A stretch of 34,532 nucleotides of DNA, taken from Conidiobolus incongruus B7586. Lineage: Eukaryota > Entomophthoromycota > Entomophthoromycetes > Entomophthorales > Conidiobolaceae. The stretch lies in contig JNEM01013560.1 in assembly GCA_000697335.1 (NCBI GenBank), positions 1 through 34,532 of the forward strand, written 5' to 3'. The translations under genes were made by a program, and so were the position numbers. This document shows, one piece after another, positions 21,570-31,885 of the stretch (its first letter is position 1; each line of letters opens with the position of its first letter). Below the pieces are notes generated by a model. The model was not told the origin of the DNA and made no database searches. It was given only the letters and a program-made list of their open reading frames with translations.

Positions 21570-24500
21570 TTTATCTATATACCAATCTAAATTAATTTAA
21601 TCATATCATTTACCCAAGTATAACTACCTTGTAAATGATTTTTTTTAAACTTTATAATTTGACGAATTTAAAAGAATAATCTGTTTTTTGAATTCCAATT
21701 ATTTCATTTACATTCGATATTTATATTAATTAGTAATCAAACGATGGATGATGTCATCAATATTTGTTGATAATATCTGGTTGAGATTATTTGGATTTGA
21801 TTAAAGTAATTATTAAATTAAAACGAGATTAGTGATATTTAGGAAATATTGAGCTGTGATGTGAATAAGTTCTAATTTCATTTAATTGCAGTATCGATAT
21901 AAGTATGATTTAAACAATCAAAATTTTTAATATGTTTTCAATCTTTCTATGATATATAACATAATGTTAAGAATTATTGAATAATATATATTAGTAAATA
22001 AAAAATAACTATCTTTGTTATTTCAACATATCAAATCAAATATATATTTCTTAAAAATATATCTATATTAGGAAAATTAGATTGTTATTATAATTTCAAC
22101 AGATTAATTGAAAAGTCACATTCACGATTGAAAAAACAGATTAATTAGTACTATCCTTTCATATTAATTTGTTCCCTTTATAATCAAATTTCAGCATTCA
22201 AACAATTCATGTACAAAATTTTCGAAATATACTTTTATAAATATCCTGTTATAATAAAAATTTAAACTTATATCTTATCTACTCTAGTTTTAAAAGATCA
22301 ATAGTGGATTTAACTGAATCTCAAATAATAATTGTATTATATAAAAAATATTTTTTCAATTCAAAATATTACTATAAATTATAGTTATTATATGCATTAA
22401 TTCAATTTCAAATTTGAATTAAATTTGACTACAAATTAAATTGCTAATAATTTACTTATTTTGAACCTCATTTTCTACAATATTTTTATTATTAGTTTTA
22501 TTATGATTTAAAATATTCAAAAAATGTGACAATTAATATGAATAAAAATAAACTTTGTGTATATTTCTAGTGTCATGTTAATATTAATTAAACAAATTAT
22601 ATATCCATTCTCAAGGTCACTATTTTTTCACTTAAAAAGTCAAGAGAATTGCTTTTATTACTATAAATAGATATTTATTCTAAATATTGATAATATTAAT
22701 AATATCTTAATAATTAGATTATGATATTGATCCATTTAGATGATAATTTGGTTTTAACATTATAAGGAATAATTTTGAATTTATTTCCGAAAAAATTATA
22801 ATGATTATAAATACTTAAAACTCTTCTTACGTAATTTGTTAGAATATTTATTAAATATCAATTATGAAATTTTATACTTTGATAATCAATTTTTCAAAAT
22901 TATTTATTTCTTGTATTCCAAAATTGTTCATTGATTTTTTAACATTCAGTTAAATAACTTCAATTAATAAAAATAAATTAAGAATTACAGTTACTTTGAA
23001 TTAATTTTAAAGAAACTAATAATTGAATTATATTCTGATCTTAATTAATATGATTTACTTCAAAATCGCTTATCCTGCTTATTCCAATGCAGCTATATAT
23101 TGATGATTCAATACTCATCAATAGGACCAAAAATATAACTAATATTATATTAAAATAACCAAACAACTACCAATCCTAATCATTCTATCATTGTCAAGGT
23201 GATTAGTATTATCACAATATTGTGAGGTGTTATTACATAAAGGGTTCAAACAATGATATTTTTCAATTTTTATAATCAATTTATAATGCCATTTATTTTA
23301 TGTTAGTAATTAATATTTTTCAACAAGATTATGTAAAATAATTACTTCTATTGATTGATTATATAAATGTCAATTCTGTATTGATTGCTGATAAGGAAGA
23401 ATTATCATCAATTTGCCTCTATTACTCGAATTAAATATCTTATTTTGTTCACAATCATTATATTAAAATTGATTAAATGTATACTTTAATTAATTTTTAT
23501 TTTTGAACTAATACTCTTTAATATTACTCAATATATACAGTTAAAATCCTGATATATCTTGAATTATTTTGATTTCTGAATAATGAAATCCAAATACAAA
23601 TTACTTGTAATTCCATTCAAAGATTAATACCGAATGAAGTATAATTTTCCATGATATTCAGATGTTCGGTTGGACATGAATTAATTACCTATTCAACTTT
23701 TATTAATTACTAATTTGCTGATTTCTAATATATAGAAACGTTAATAGGTAGAGCTAATATTTGAAATCATATTTTTTTAAATTATTTTAACACATTAAAT
23801 TGTAAAGATATTGTTATTCAGATTCGAAACCATTTGGAACAATTTCATTGTAATAACTTGGAATTCTCATATTCATCCCAAATATTCTATTTTTAATTTT
23901 GCAAATAAATTTTCATTTGAAATTCTCTAAATAATTAATTGGAATTTTTAATATATTTTTTATAATTTTTTTGATATTCCATAAAAATGCGATATTGGAA
24001 TATTAAAATCATTCAAACTGCTCAATTGGATTTCATTTTGGTTCAAATAAAATTTAATAGTAATTTGGTTATCAACGTTGTGATGATTTTCTAGGACTTC
24101 CAGGATACAGCCATTTTACCAATTTTCAAATTAAGTACAACGACCAAATTATTATTAGGTTAAATTTTTTACCGATATTCATGAAATATATTAGATATTG
24201 TAGTATTATCATTACTATTTTTCACTACTAACAATATTTAATTTATTTATTATCTACTTAAAAATTATTGTTGTAAAAAAATATATTAAATAATATAAAA
24301 TTTGATATTGCGGAATCTTTGTTATAGGTATTTTCGATATATTATATGAACTAAGAGTAAATATGTACAGCAAAAAGGATTAATTACTAAAGAGTTTCTT
24401 ATTATATCAATTAAAGGGAGCATTATTATTGATATGCAATTTTCTAATAATAAATTTCAAGCTTAACTATAGTTGAAAAATAAAATTATGGCATTTTCAA

Positions 24501-25552
24501 TGTGGAATTTTTCAAATAAAAATGAACATTGTATTGAATACTTGTAAATATGGACAGGTAAATGCAATCTATTCTTTATGAAAAGAACTTGATCGTATTA
24601 TACATTTAATATTATACAAACCTATTATGAAAATCATACACTTTAATTTTGAATTTTTAAACACTCAAATTCTAATAACCATTTTTAAAACAAATCCACA
24701 AAATATATTCTAAAACTAAACATTAATATATGTAATAAATCTGGGTACATAACTTCAAAGAATTACCAATACTAAGGCATGTTTATTGTTCGTAATTTGT
24801 TTTAATTTAATTTAGTCGCTGCTAATTGCCAATCTAATGATCAAATTCTGAGTTATTTTGAAACAGAAAAATATGCTAATTGAAATCACTAACAAACTCT
24901 CAATTTTAATTATTAGATTAAACAAGTTTATTGAAATATGGTAAGTAATTAAACAAATAAATATCAATTTAAAACAATAAATTATTCAAAAGAAAAATTT
25001 TAAAATTTTTGAAAAATTGAACCTCAAAAACATGGAGATAAATATTAAAATATCTATTATTCACAATATATAATAATGCATATAAGACATTGTACTACAA
25101 CTCAGGATCCGAAATCTGTGTGAATTTGATGAGTATTTCAAGATCAAAATGATTATCACTTCCAAATTGGTTTTCATAAATTCTGATATTAATATTAGAT
25201 CAATTTTTGATTAGAAAAAATAACCAGTTTTTAAGATTCCCCAAATCCACATAAATACTTTACAAACTATATTATAGTAAAATTTAAATTATATAATTAA
25301 TTATATAAAAATCACAAAGGTTCTATTTAATATATTGAAATAATGATATTTGATTTAAAATATTTGAAATTAAAATAGGTAATAATGTTTTATGTAAGAA
25401 TAATATTAAAAATAGTTATTAGGTAAATAGTTTTTATATAATAGTATAAATTAATTTTATATCCAATTTAATTTAGTAAACGAGAAACAAATTAAATATA
25501 ATATCAATTATTAGATTATAATTTAAATTTGAAAATATAATTGTAGAAATGA
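21570..25552. other. Four-kilobase AT-rich gene desert
   Basis: I read this stretch on both strands and found no convincing gene, tRNA, terminal repeat or copy of the three repeat families seen elsewhere. The composition is AT-rich but less monotonous than the transposon-derived ends. It may be old, fully eroded sequence or long regulatory/intergenic DNA. Confidence 0.5.
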
Positions 25553-25774
25553 ATTTGTTACCAACTGATTGACACTAAGTTTCGGCGTTTTCCTAGGATA
25601 AGTGACTATAATATCGAATTAGTTTCACGCTTAGCCCCGAACACCAACAAGGACAAGATTTATCCCATTCTTCCAAGTGTGGATTTGCTAAAGCCTATAA
25701 AAACTTTTATGAGTCCGCTAATAAAAGGATACGAAATTTGTTGCTACCAAATTATGCAATTAACAGTCGTTTGA
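25553..25774 (+). pseudogene. Unrecognised coding-like fragment 1 of the GC-richer island
   Basis: A 73-codon open stretch ends at TGA 25772-25774 with no ATG near its 5' end. A possible 3' splice site (CACTAAG) lies near 25582, so it may be an internal or last exon. It reads FRRFPRISDYNIELVSRLAP, later DKIYPILPSVDLLKPIK. Composition is near-normal while the DNA on either side is strongly AT-rich. I do not recognise the family. Confidence 0.35.
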
Positions 25775-25814
25775 TTCTTTTAATTTAAAATGTATTTATT
25801 TTGGTTAAATTGAT

Positions 25815-26315
25815 ATGGACAAGATGTCAAAATTAACTCTAGTAGATCCTAGAGTAACTCCACACGATGAAGTGGTCAGGGTCCGATTGGCTAACTAGCT
25901 TGTAGCTACTGTTCCTTATGTTGTGGGAAAAGTACTCACCTATCTGGAAACTCTGCTCGTCAAAACGACAGTGAAGATCGGATTGCCTTTACTACATGAG
26001 GTAACAAAATTAATATTTTTCTATTATATTTTATTCAATATTGAAAAATTTTCCCAAACATATTATCATGTTTGTCAACTCGGTAACCCATCCAATTACT
26101 ACAAGATAATGAGAATCCCCTGTCAAAACCAGTTGACGGAAGATATTGCGAACCTTGCTCTCCTGGAGACTCGTATTGTGCGACTCATGAGGAGGATTGC
26201 GGCGGTGAGCTTAGAGATCCCGATAAAAGGGCATAAGCAATCAACTATGCAAGACAGAGGTTTCATGGTAGAATCCAACCCGACGCTAGGCACTCCGACC
26301 ACGGCTCTACCTTAA
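25815..26315 (+). pseudogene. Unrecognised two-exon-like module with an in-frame TAG
   Basis: ATG at 25815 opens MDKMSKLTLVDPRVTPHDEV and continues to ...RLAN, then TAG at 25896-25898, then LVATVPYVVGKVLTYLETLL to LPLLHE at 26000, where a GT donor follows. An AT-rich gap (26001-26105) ends in AG. The next open stretch, in the same phase, starts IMRIPCQNQLTEDIANLALL and runs to TAA at 26313-26315. Exon 1 is exactly 62 codons including the TAG. The part after the TAG is predicted helical and hydrophobic. No family is recognised; the TAG suggests decay, or it may be read through. A related module lies at 26362-26565. Confidence 0.35.
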
Positions 26316-26361
26316 GGTCATAATAGACAATCATCATTCTAGACTAAATTATTTGAGTTAA

Positions 26362-26565
26362 CATTACTTGGCCGAGATAAATTCAGGCCAGATAATCACT
26401 GTCGACCCTCACACACTAGCATATGAACCCAATTTACCCACCATGCTCGCCACTTAGCTAGTTATATATGCGCTTCAACTTGTCCTTCTTATCCTGAACG
26501 TACTAACCGCTTCTGAAATCAGTGATCTGGCGACCTTGACTCTGACCAGCATTGTGAGCATGTAA
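26362..26565 (+). pseudogene. Second copy of the VDP module, also with an in-frame TAG
   Basis: This open stretch reads HYLAEINSGQIITVDPHTLA and continues to ...MLAT, then TAG at 26455-26457, then LVIYALQLVLLILNVLTASE and on to TAA at 26563-26565. It resembles 25815-26000: both have VDP, exactly 18 residues from that V to the stop codon, a TAG at the same place, then LV and a hydrophobic helix-like run. This points to a tandem duplication. I do not recognise the family, and no ATG precedes VDP within the frame. Confidence 0.35.
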
Positions 26566-27239
26566 AACGTATATAGAACATTTTATTGAATAAATTTGGA
26601 TTGTGATTTATTAATATCATTGATATGATATTTATCTAAAATAATTCAATGACAATTTAGCTGATATTGTTAACCACTAAATAAGGGATATGTGAATATT
26701 CTGTTATTAGAAAATTTTTTTGTTATTATTTGGCATTTTAAATCAATATGAAAAACTAGATTAAATGGAAAAAATAACCTCTATAATTATTAATATATTG
26801 CCAAATTATTTATTAATTTCAAGCTATTCAAATTTTTTAAATATATTACTTAAATTAAATTATGAACAATTGATAAAGAATATAATGCTCATATTTATTT
26901 AAATATTCCTTTATTGTGCTTAATTAAATAACAGAAAATATATGTTAATTAATAATAATAATAATATAGAATATGTTATTAGCTTTAATGATGTCACTTA
27001 ATAAAATTTGACCGAAAGCGGATTGAAGAATAAGAATCAGTTTCAATCAATTTAACTAATCAAAACCTGAAATAAGAATATGATGAAGAAAATTGTAATA
27101 AGGATTTTGAATATTTCAATTGTCCAATAAATTTTTATTTTGAGAAATGTTGAAATGATATAAAAATTAAAGTTATATAACACCTAATAATATCATCATT
27201 TTGTTCAAATTTTTTAATTATAATATAAATAAGATAAAT
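26566..27239. other. AT-rich spacer upstream of the receptor gene
   Basis: No coding signal is visible. It includes a short AAT-type run near 26951-26963 and presumably the receptor promoter next to 27240; no specific motif stands out. Confidence 0.45.
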
Positions 27240-28193
27240 ATGGATTTCAATATAAACGATTTAACTTTTATTAATTATTTATTCAATTCCTTATTATTAT
27301 CTCAAGGCATATTCTCAATCTTATTAAATATATTTTTAATATATATAATTTCTCGAAAATGTGAGATTGATTCTGTAGAAATTAAAATCATATTAATTTT
27401 ATGCTGTATTGAATTGATAAATGGCTCGGAATCATTTATAATGTCTATATTGAAATTAAGGTTTGGATATACTTGGCTTGAAAAGGAATCGGCACAATGT
27501 AAATATAATTCATCGATCCATCAAATAATTATTCGGGTGCAGTTGAGTACTGTTGCAGTTTTGTCATTCTTGAGATATTTAATTGTTTGTTATAAAATCC
27601 AAAAAGGATTGAAGTTTTGGTTGTTTATTTTAATATTGGCAATGGTACCGGCCATCAGTATATTTACATATGGTGCTATTATTGGAGATGCAAACCCTAC
27701 AGCGTCGTATGTTTATTGTATACCATTTAAAAATCCCGGTTCAGTGTCATCTGTAATGATGGTGTTCGTCCCTCTATTATTCCTTATCCCTTGTTGGATT
27801 ACCACATTCAGCTATTTTTCAATTGGTTGGACAGCTAATAAGAGATTAAATCAAATGACACTTGAAGCAGAATCAAGCCAAGACAATAATCTATTAGAAA
27901 TCATTCGAAAACAAAAAATTAAACTATTTCTACAGCTATTATTGGTATTCATAGTATATAACGTGAATTATATGCCATCTTATACCACTTGGATTTTAAA
28001 ATACGCCATTGGTTATAAACGCCCACCTTTTATAGACGCAATGGTTTATTTGTTAGTACATTTTACTGTTGTAATGAATCCAATTATAACAATTACATTT
28101 CAACCTGAAGTAAATGATATTATAGTATTAACAATTTTAAAGTTTAAAGCTAAATGGAAGAAAATTCTGAAAAATATGATATCTAATCAATAA
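27240..28193 (+). CDS. Rhodopsin-like seven-transmembrane receptor
   Basis: 317 residues, intronless, from ATG 27240 to TAA. The frame is open 13 codons further upstream without an ATG. Seven hydrophobic segments lie at about 17-38, 47-69, 93-117, 127-148, 172-196, 228-249 and 267-287. Class A hallmarks are visible: N30 in helix 1 (LLNIFLIY), C87 before helix 3 with C160 in the second extracellular loop (likely disulfide), LRYLIVC at the end of helix 3 in place of DRYxxxx (R112 kept), W127 in helix 4, P246 in helix 6 and NPIIT (N280-P281) in place of NPxxY. The third loop is short with basic residues (IIRKQKIK), and the C-terminal tail is basic. It is expected to sit in the plasma membrane and couple to G proteins; the ligand is unknown. 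There is no Lys at the retinal position in helix 7 that I can place, so it is probably not an opsin. Confidence 0.8.
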   Translation: MDFNINDLTFINYLFNSLLLSQGIFSILLNIFLIYIISRKCEIDSVEIKIILILCCIELINGSESFIMSILKLRFGYTWLEKESAQCKYNSSIHQIIIRVQLSTVAVLSFLRYLIVCYKIQKGLKFWLFILILAMVPAISIFTYGAIIGDANPTASYVYCIPFKNPGSVSSVMMVFVPLLFLIPCWITTFSYFSIGWTANKRLNQMTLEAESSQDNNLLEIIRKQKIKLFLQLLLVFIVYNVNYMPSYTTWILKYAIGYKRPPFIDAMVYLLVHFTVVMNPIITITFQPEVNDIIVLTILKFKAKWKKILKNMISNQ

Positions 28194-28989
28194 ATAATGC
28201 ATTTTAAATATTTAAATTAATTATTTCATATATTTGTTAATGATTATTAACGTAATCAATAACTTAATACATTAGAGCTATTAATACATGTTATATTAAT
28301 ATAAAACATACATTTAATATTTTATTGCTAGCATCTATTTTGACAGTTCTGGAAATTTCCACTTGTTTTGAAACCACCTATCAAATTTTAATCGAAACCT
28401 AGATAAATTATCACTTATTACAAATACAGTTGAATATTATTTTATATTAATCTTTATTTTAGACAGTAAAGCACCAAATGGACAGTTTTCGTCCATAGTC
28501 AAATATTAACAACTATGATGGTATTTTTTCCCATTAATACAAGAATTAGTTGGACTTTTATCAAGTAATCTTAATCAGTGGAATAAAATGGGAAAAGTTA
28601 AGCCTATACAACCTCTAGGTGGATTCTGATTTTACTTCTTATTTAATATTAAATAACACTATAATTAGATTTAAAACAAGATCCAACTACAAAGTATTTT
28701 ATACTCTTATTTCTTAAAAACTGCAAAAATATTAATTATAATAATATAACTAATATCTTAATTCTCAAAATATATATTTATCTGGATTGTTGAATCAAAA
28801 TTTAATTAAAAAATTTGGCTTCCAAGCCTTATTTAAATATATATAAAATGAATTATCTTTATAAATATTAGTATTTATAATAGAATATATTATTATTATA
28901 TATATGGCCTTATAAAACTTTATAAAATTAATATATAAATTTTATAGTTTGATTAAAAAAAATAATAATTTTATTGTTAATAAAATTTA
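28194..28989. other. AT-rich spacer downstream of the receptor gene
   Basis: About 800 bases. The part at 28330-28630 has a more mixed composition but no open frame or recognised motif in either strand; the rest grades into repeat-derived AT sequence. Confidence 0.4.
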
Positions 28990-30245
28990 TTCAGATATTT
29001 CAATTTTGTAATATTACCATGATATTAAAGAAATAGGAAATCTTTTAATATATGATGTTTCATATGTATTATTAGTTTCAGGAATAAATTATATATATCA
29101 TAAATAATTTAATACATAGATTGTTTTTCATTAAAATATTAACTGTTAAAATTTATTATATAATTTGGCTATATTTAAATTTAATAATAATCATCAAAAT
29201 TCTTTTATTATAGTAATAATAAAACTTAAATATAAATTTTTCAAAATAATTTCAAATTTACCATTAATTTTTATTAATAAAGTTTATTTAAATTAAATAT
29301 TAATTTCTAGGAAAATTATTTAAAATTTATTAAAATATAATAAAATAGTTTTAAATATTATTTTTTTAATTTAATAAAATTAAAAAATATATTGAAGTAT
29401 ATCATTTTATATTAATTAAAGAATTATTAATATAATTTGTTAATAATTTTTATCATATATTATATATTTTATATTCTAAAATTATAATAATTAGTAGAGA
29501 TATAATATAAATACTTTATAATTTAACTAAATCTTAAAAAAACTAAAGTAATTATAGCTAAACAAAGCTCATTAAGATATATCAAAAAGCTAAAGCTATT
29601 ATAGCATATTATTATAGTTTATTAATCATGAATTTTGCATAATATTATATCTTAATACATATATAAATAATTAATTAAGCTAAAGTAAACCCCTTTATAA
29701 ATTACAATAAATAAACATTTATCGATAATAAAATGATATTCATTATTATTATATATAATAATTGTATATATTATTCTTATTCAATTTTTGGAAGACAAAA
29801 GAATTAATAATAAATTTTATAACCTTTTACATATACTTTCTCTAATACATATTATTAATATTTTTTACAAATATATACGATTATTTAAAATACTTATATT
29901 ACATTTAAAGCTTTAATTATAAATTGTTTTGAAATTAAAAATTATTAAAATGACTATCATAACTTATATATAAAATTGATTATAACCTATTTAATTCTAA
30001 TTTCATAAGTAATTAAAGAGTTCATTTATAATTAAGATAATTATTTATAAATAATAATTAGTTGGTAAAATATGAAATTTCAGTTTTTAATAAAAAGATT
30101 TTATTAATTATTAAAAGTCTGGTAAAATATAGCAAAAAAAAAAGATTAATAATTTAAAAAAATATTAATTTTATATTATATATTTAATTTTATAAATTTT
30201 ATATCAAAATATTTATTCATTTTTAATCTCAAAAACTACTCAAAA
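28990..30245 (+). mobile_element. Family-2 DDE transposon relic, copy E
   Basis: This copy lies in the same orientation as copy D. The 5' part matches the subterminal monomer of D (ACCATGATATTAAAGAAATA near 29017; TCATCAAAATTCTTTTATTA near 29193). The transposase part matches D from about 29510 (CTTTATAATTTAACTAAATC versus the stretch near 8600). The 3' part (29595-30230) is eroded, and the end near 30160-30235 again resembles D's end. It is more decayed than D, with no readable protein. Borders are approximate. Confidence 0.45.
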
Positions 30246-30979
30246 TTTGAAATACAAAGTAAATATGTAATTAAAGTTATAACTATAGTTGACAAGAAAT
30301 TAAAATCAAATATGAAAATTAATTAAAATGGATATGAAAGCAATAAATAAAAGTAATAGATATTAATAATGTATGATAATATATAAGTAACAATAATTAA
30401 TTTTTTTGGAAATAATCGGTTTTATATAAAAATATATACTTAAAAATTATTTTAGAATAATATTATAAATTAATAATTTGTATTATATTAATATAATCTT
30501 GGTATTTTTTTATATAATTTCATATAAAAATAAAGTCAATTATGAAATTATTTCGAAAAAATAACAATTACTATATTTGACTTTAAGAAGTAAAATTTGA
30601 TCTCTTTTTATATTCTCATATAATAAATATAAAATACAATACGTAAGATTTTAAATATAATATAATTTATTGATCTTGAACCAAATTTGTTTTTAAATCT
30701 GAATAATTTCCTTTTCTTAAATATTAATTGAATGTAAAAGAAATAAATATAATTAATTATTTCAATTATTTATATAATAAATTATTAAGTAATTAATGTA
30801 AAAACAAGATTTAATATTAAAATATTATTGTTTATTAAAAGAATGTAAAAATTTTATAAAGAATAAAAGTTTAAATAGTTAATATATAAAGTTATCATTT
30901 TATTGCTTTTTATAAATTAGAAAGATTTTTTTAAATTTCAAGCTCAAAAAATAATTAAAAATCTAAAAATGAATTTTAT
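30246..30979. other. AT-rich spacer between family-2 copies E and F
   Basis: I find nothing assignable here: no open frame, no repeat ends and no clear match to the neighbouring elements. Confidence 0.4.
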
Positions 30980-31885
30980 TGCTTATAATTTAAGTATTGG
31001 AATATTCTATGATTAAATAAAATATTATTATATATAAAATATTAAAATTAATAAATAATATAAAATTAATACTTTTAAATATTTTTAATAAATTTTTGCC
31101 ATACTATTAGCAAGGTTTGAACATTTAAAAAATAATTCTTTTTATTAGAGATTAAGGTTTAATATTTTATAAATTAATAAAATTTTTTTATAATCATTTT
31201 TTTTAAATACTTAAAACAATTATGATTATATAGATTATAATGTAAAAGATATAGTAGATATGATAGTCTTTTCTAGTTATTTTCAATTAAAAAATTATTT
31301 ATAGCTTTGTAAATTTCATAATTATTATACAAAATAATAGGTTTTTTTAAGTTATAATACGAATATTAAATAAAGAGAGTTTAATTTAAAAAAGTAATAT
31401 AAAGTTAATTATTAATTAAATAGCTTTTATAAATTAAATTAAAATAATATATATTATTATATTCTATTATAATAACTAATATTTTTTATCAATAAACTAT
31501 TTATTTAAGAAAATTTACAAAAAAGGCTGATTTAGCTTAAACTAACTTGTTAATTTATTTTTTAATAAATGATTTTAAAAAAAATTAAGATTTATCGATT
31601 ATTATAGTTTATTATTAAGACTTTAGTCTTTAGCTATATATTAATAAGTTTTATTTCATAATAGCTATTATAACTATATTTTGAGCTTTTATTTAATTAT
31701 AATATATTTATTTGATATTTTAATTAAATTAACTTGGTTTAAACTTTAATATATATAATTATTATATTAATAATATTAAAGTATCTTTATATCATATTAA
31801 TTAAAATAAAAAGATATTTTTTATTATCTTTTTTAACTATTATAATATTTAAAAAATGATAACTAAAATCAAATTTAATTTTTAG
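30980..31885 (-). mobile_element. Family-2 DDE transposon relic, copy F, truncated
   Basis: On the minus strand this matches copy D's transposase half. The reverse complement of about 31130-31500 aligns with 8800-9170, including AACCTATTATTTTG and ATAATCATAATTGTTTTAAG, and about 31500-31720 aligns with 8610-8820. The left end (TTATAATTTAAGTATTGGAA near 30986) matches the start of copy G. The subterminal monomer part is missing, and copy G begins where F stops, so F was probably cut by G's insertion or by recombination. Confidence 0.5.

Noticed and set aside
26106-26315. A minus-strand gene across the island (the antisense frame is also open)
   Set aside because: The antisense product lacks recognisable motifs and the plus strand has matching modules on both sides, so plus is the likelier sense; the call is not certain.
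14740-26565. An alternative genetic code in which TAA and TAG mean Gln
   Set aside because: It would mend the frames at 14968, 25896 and 26455, but the receptor and glyoxalase II end at TAA in the expected place, and the conserved kinase, ARV1 and glyoxalase II frames contain no internal TAA or TAG. Decay from Gln codons explains the relics better.
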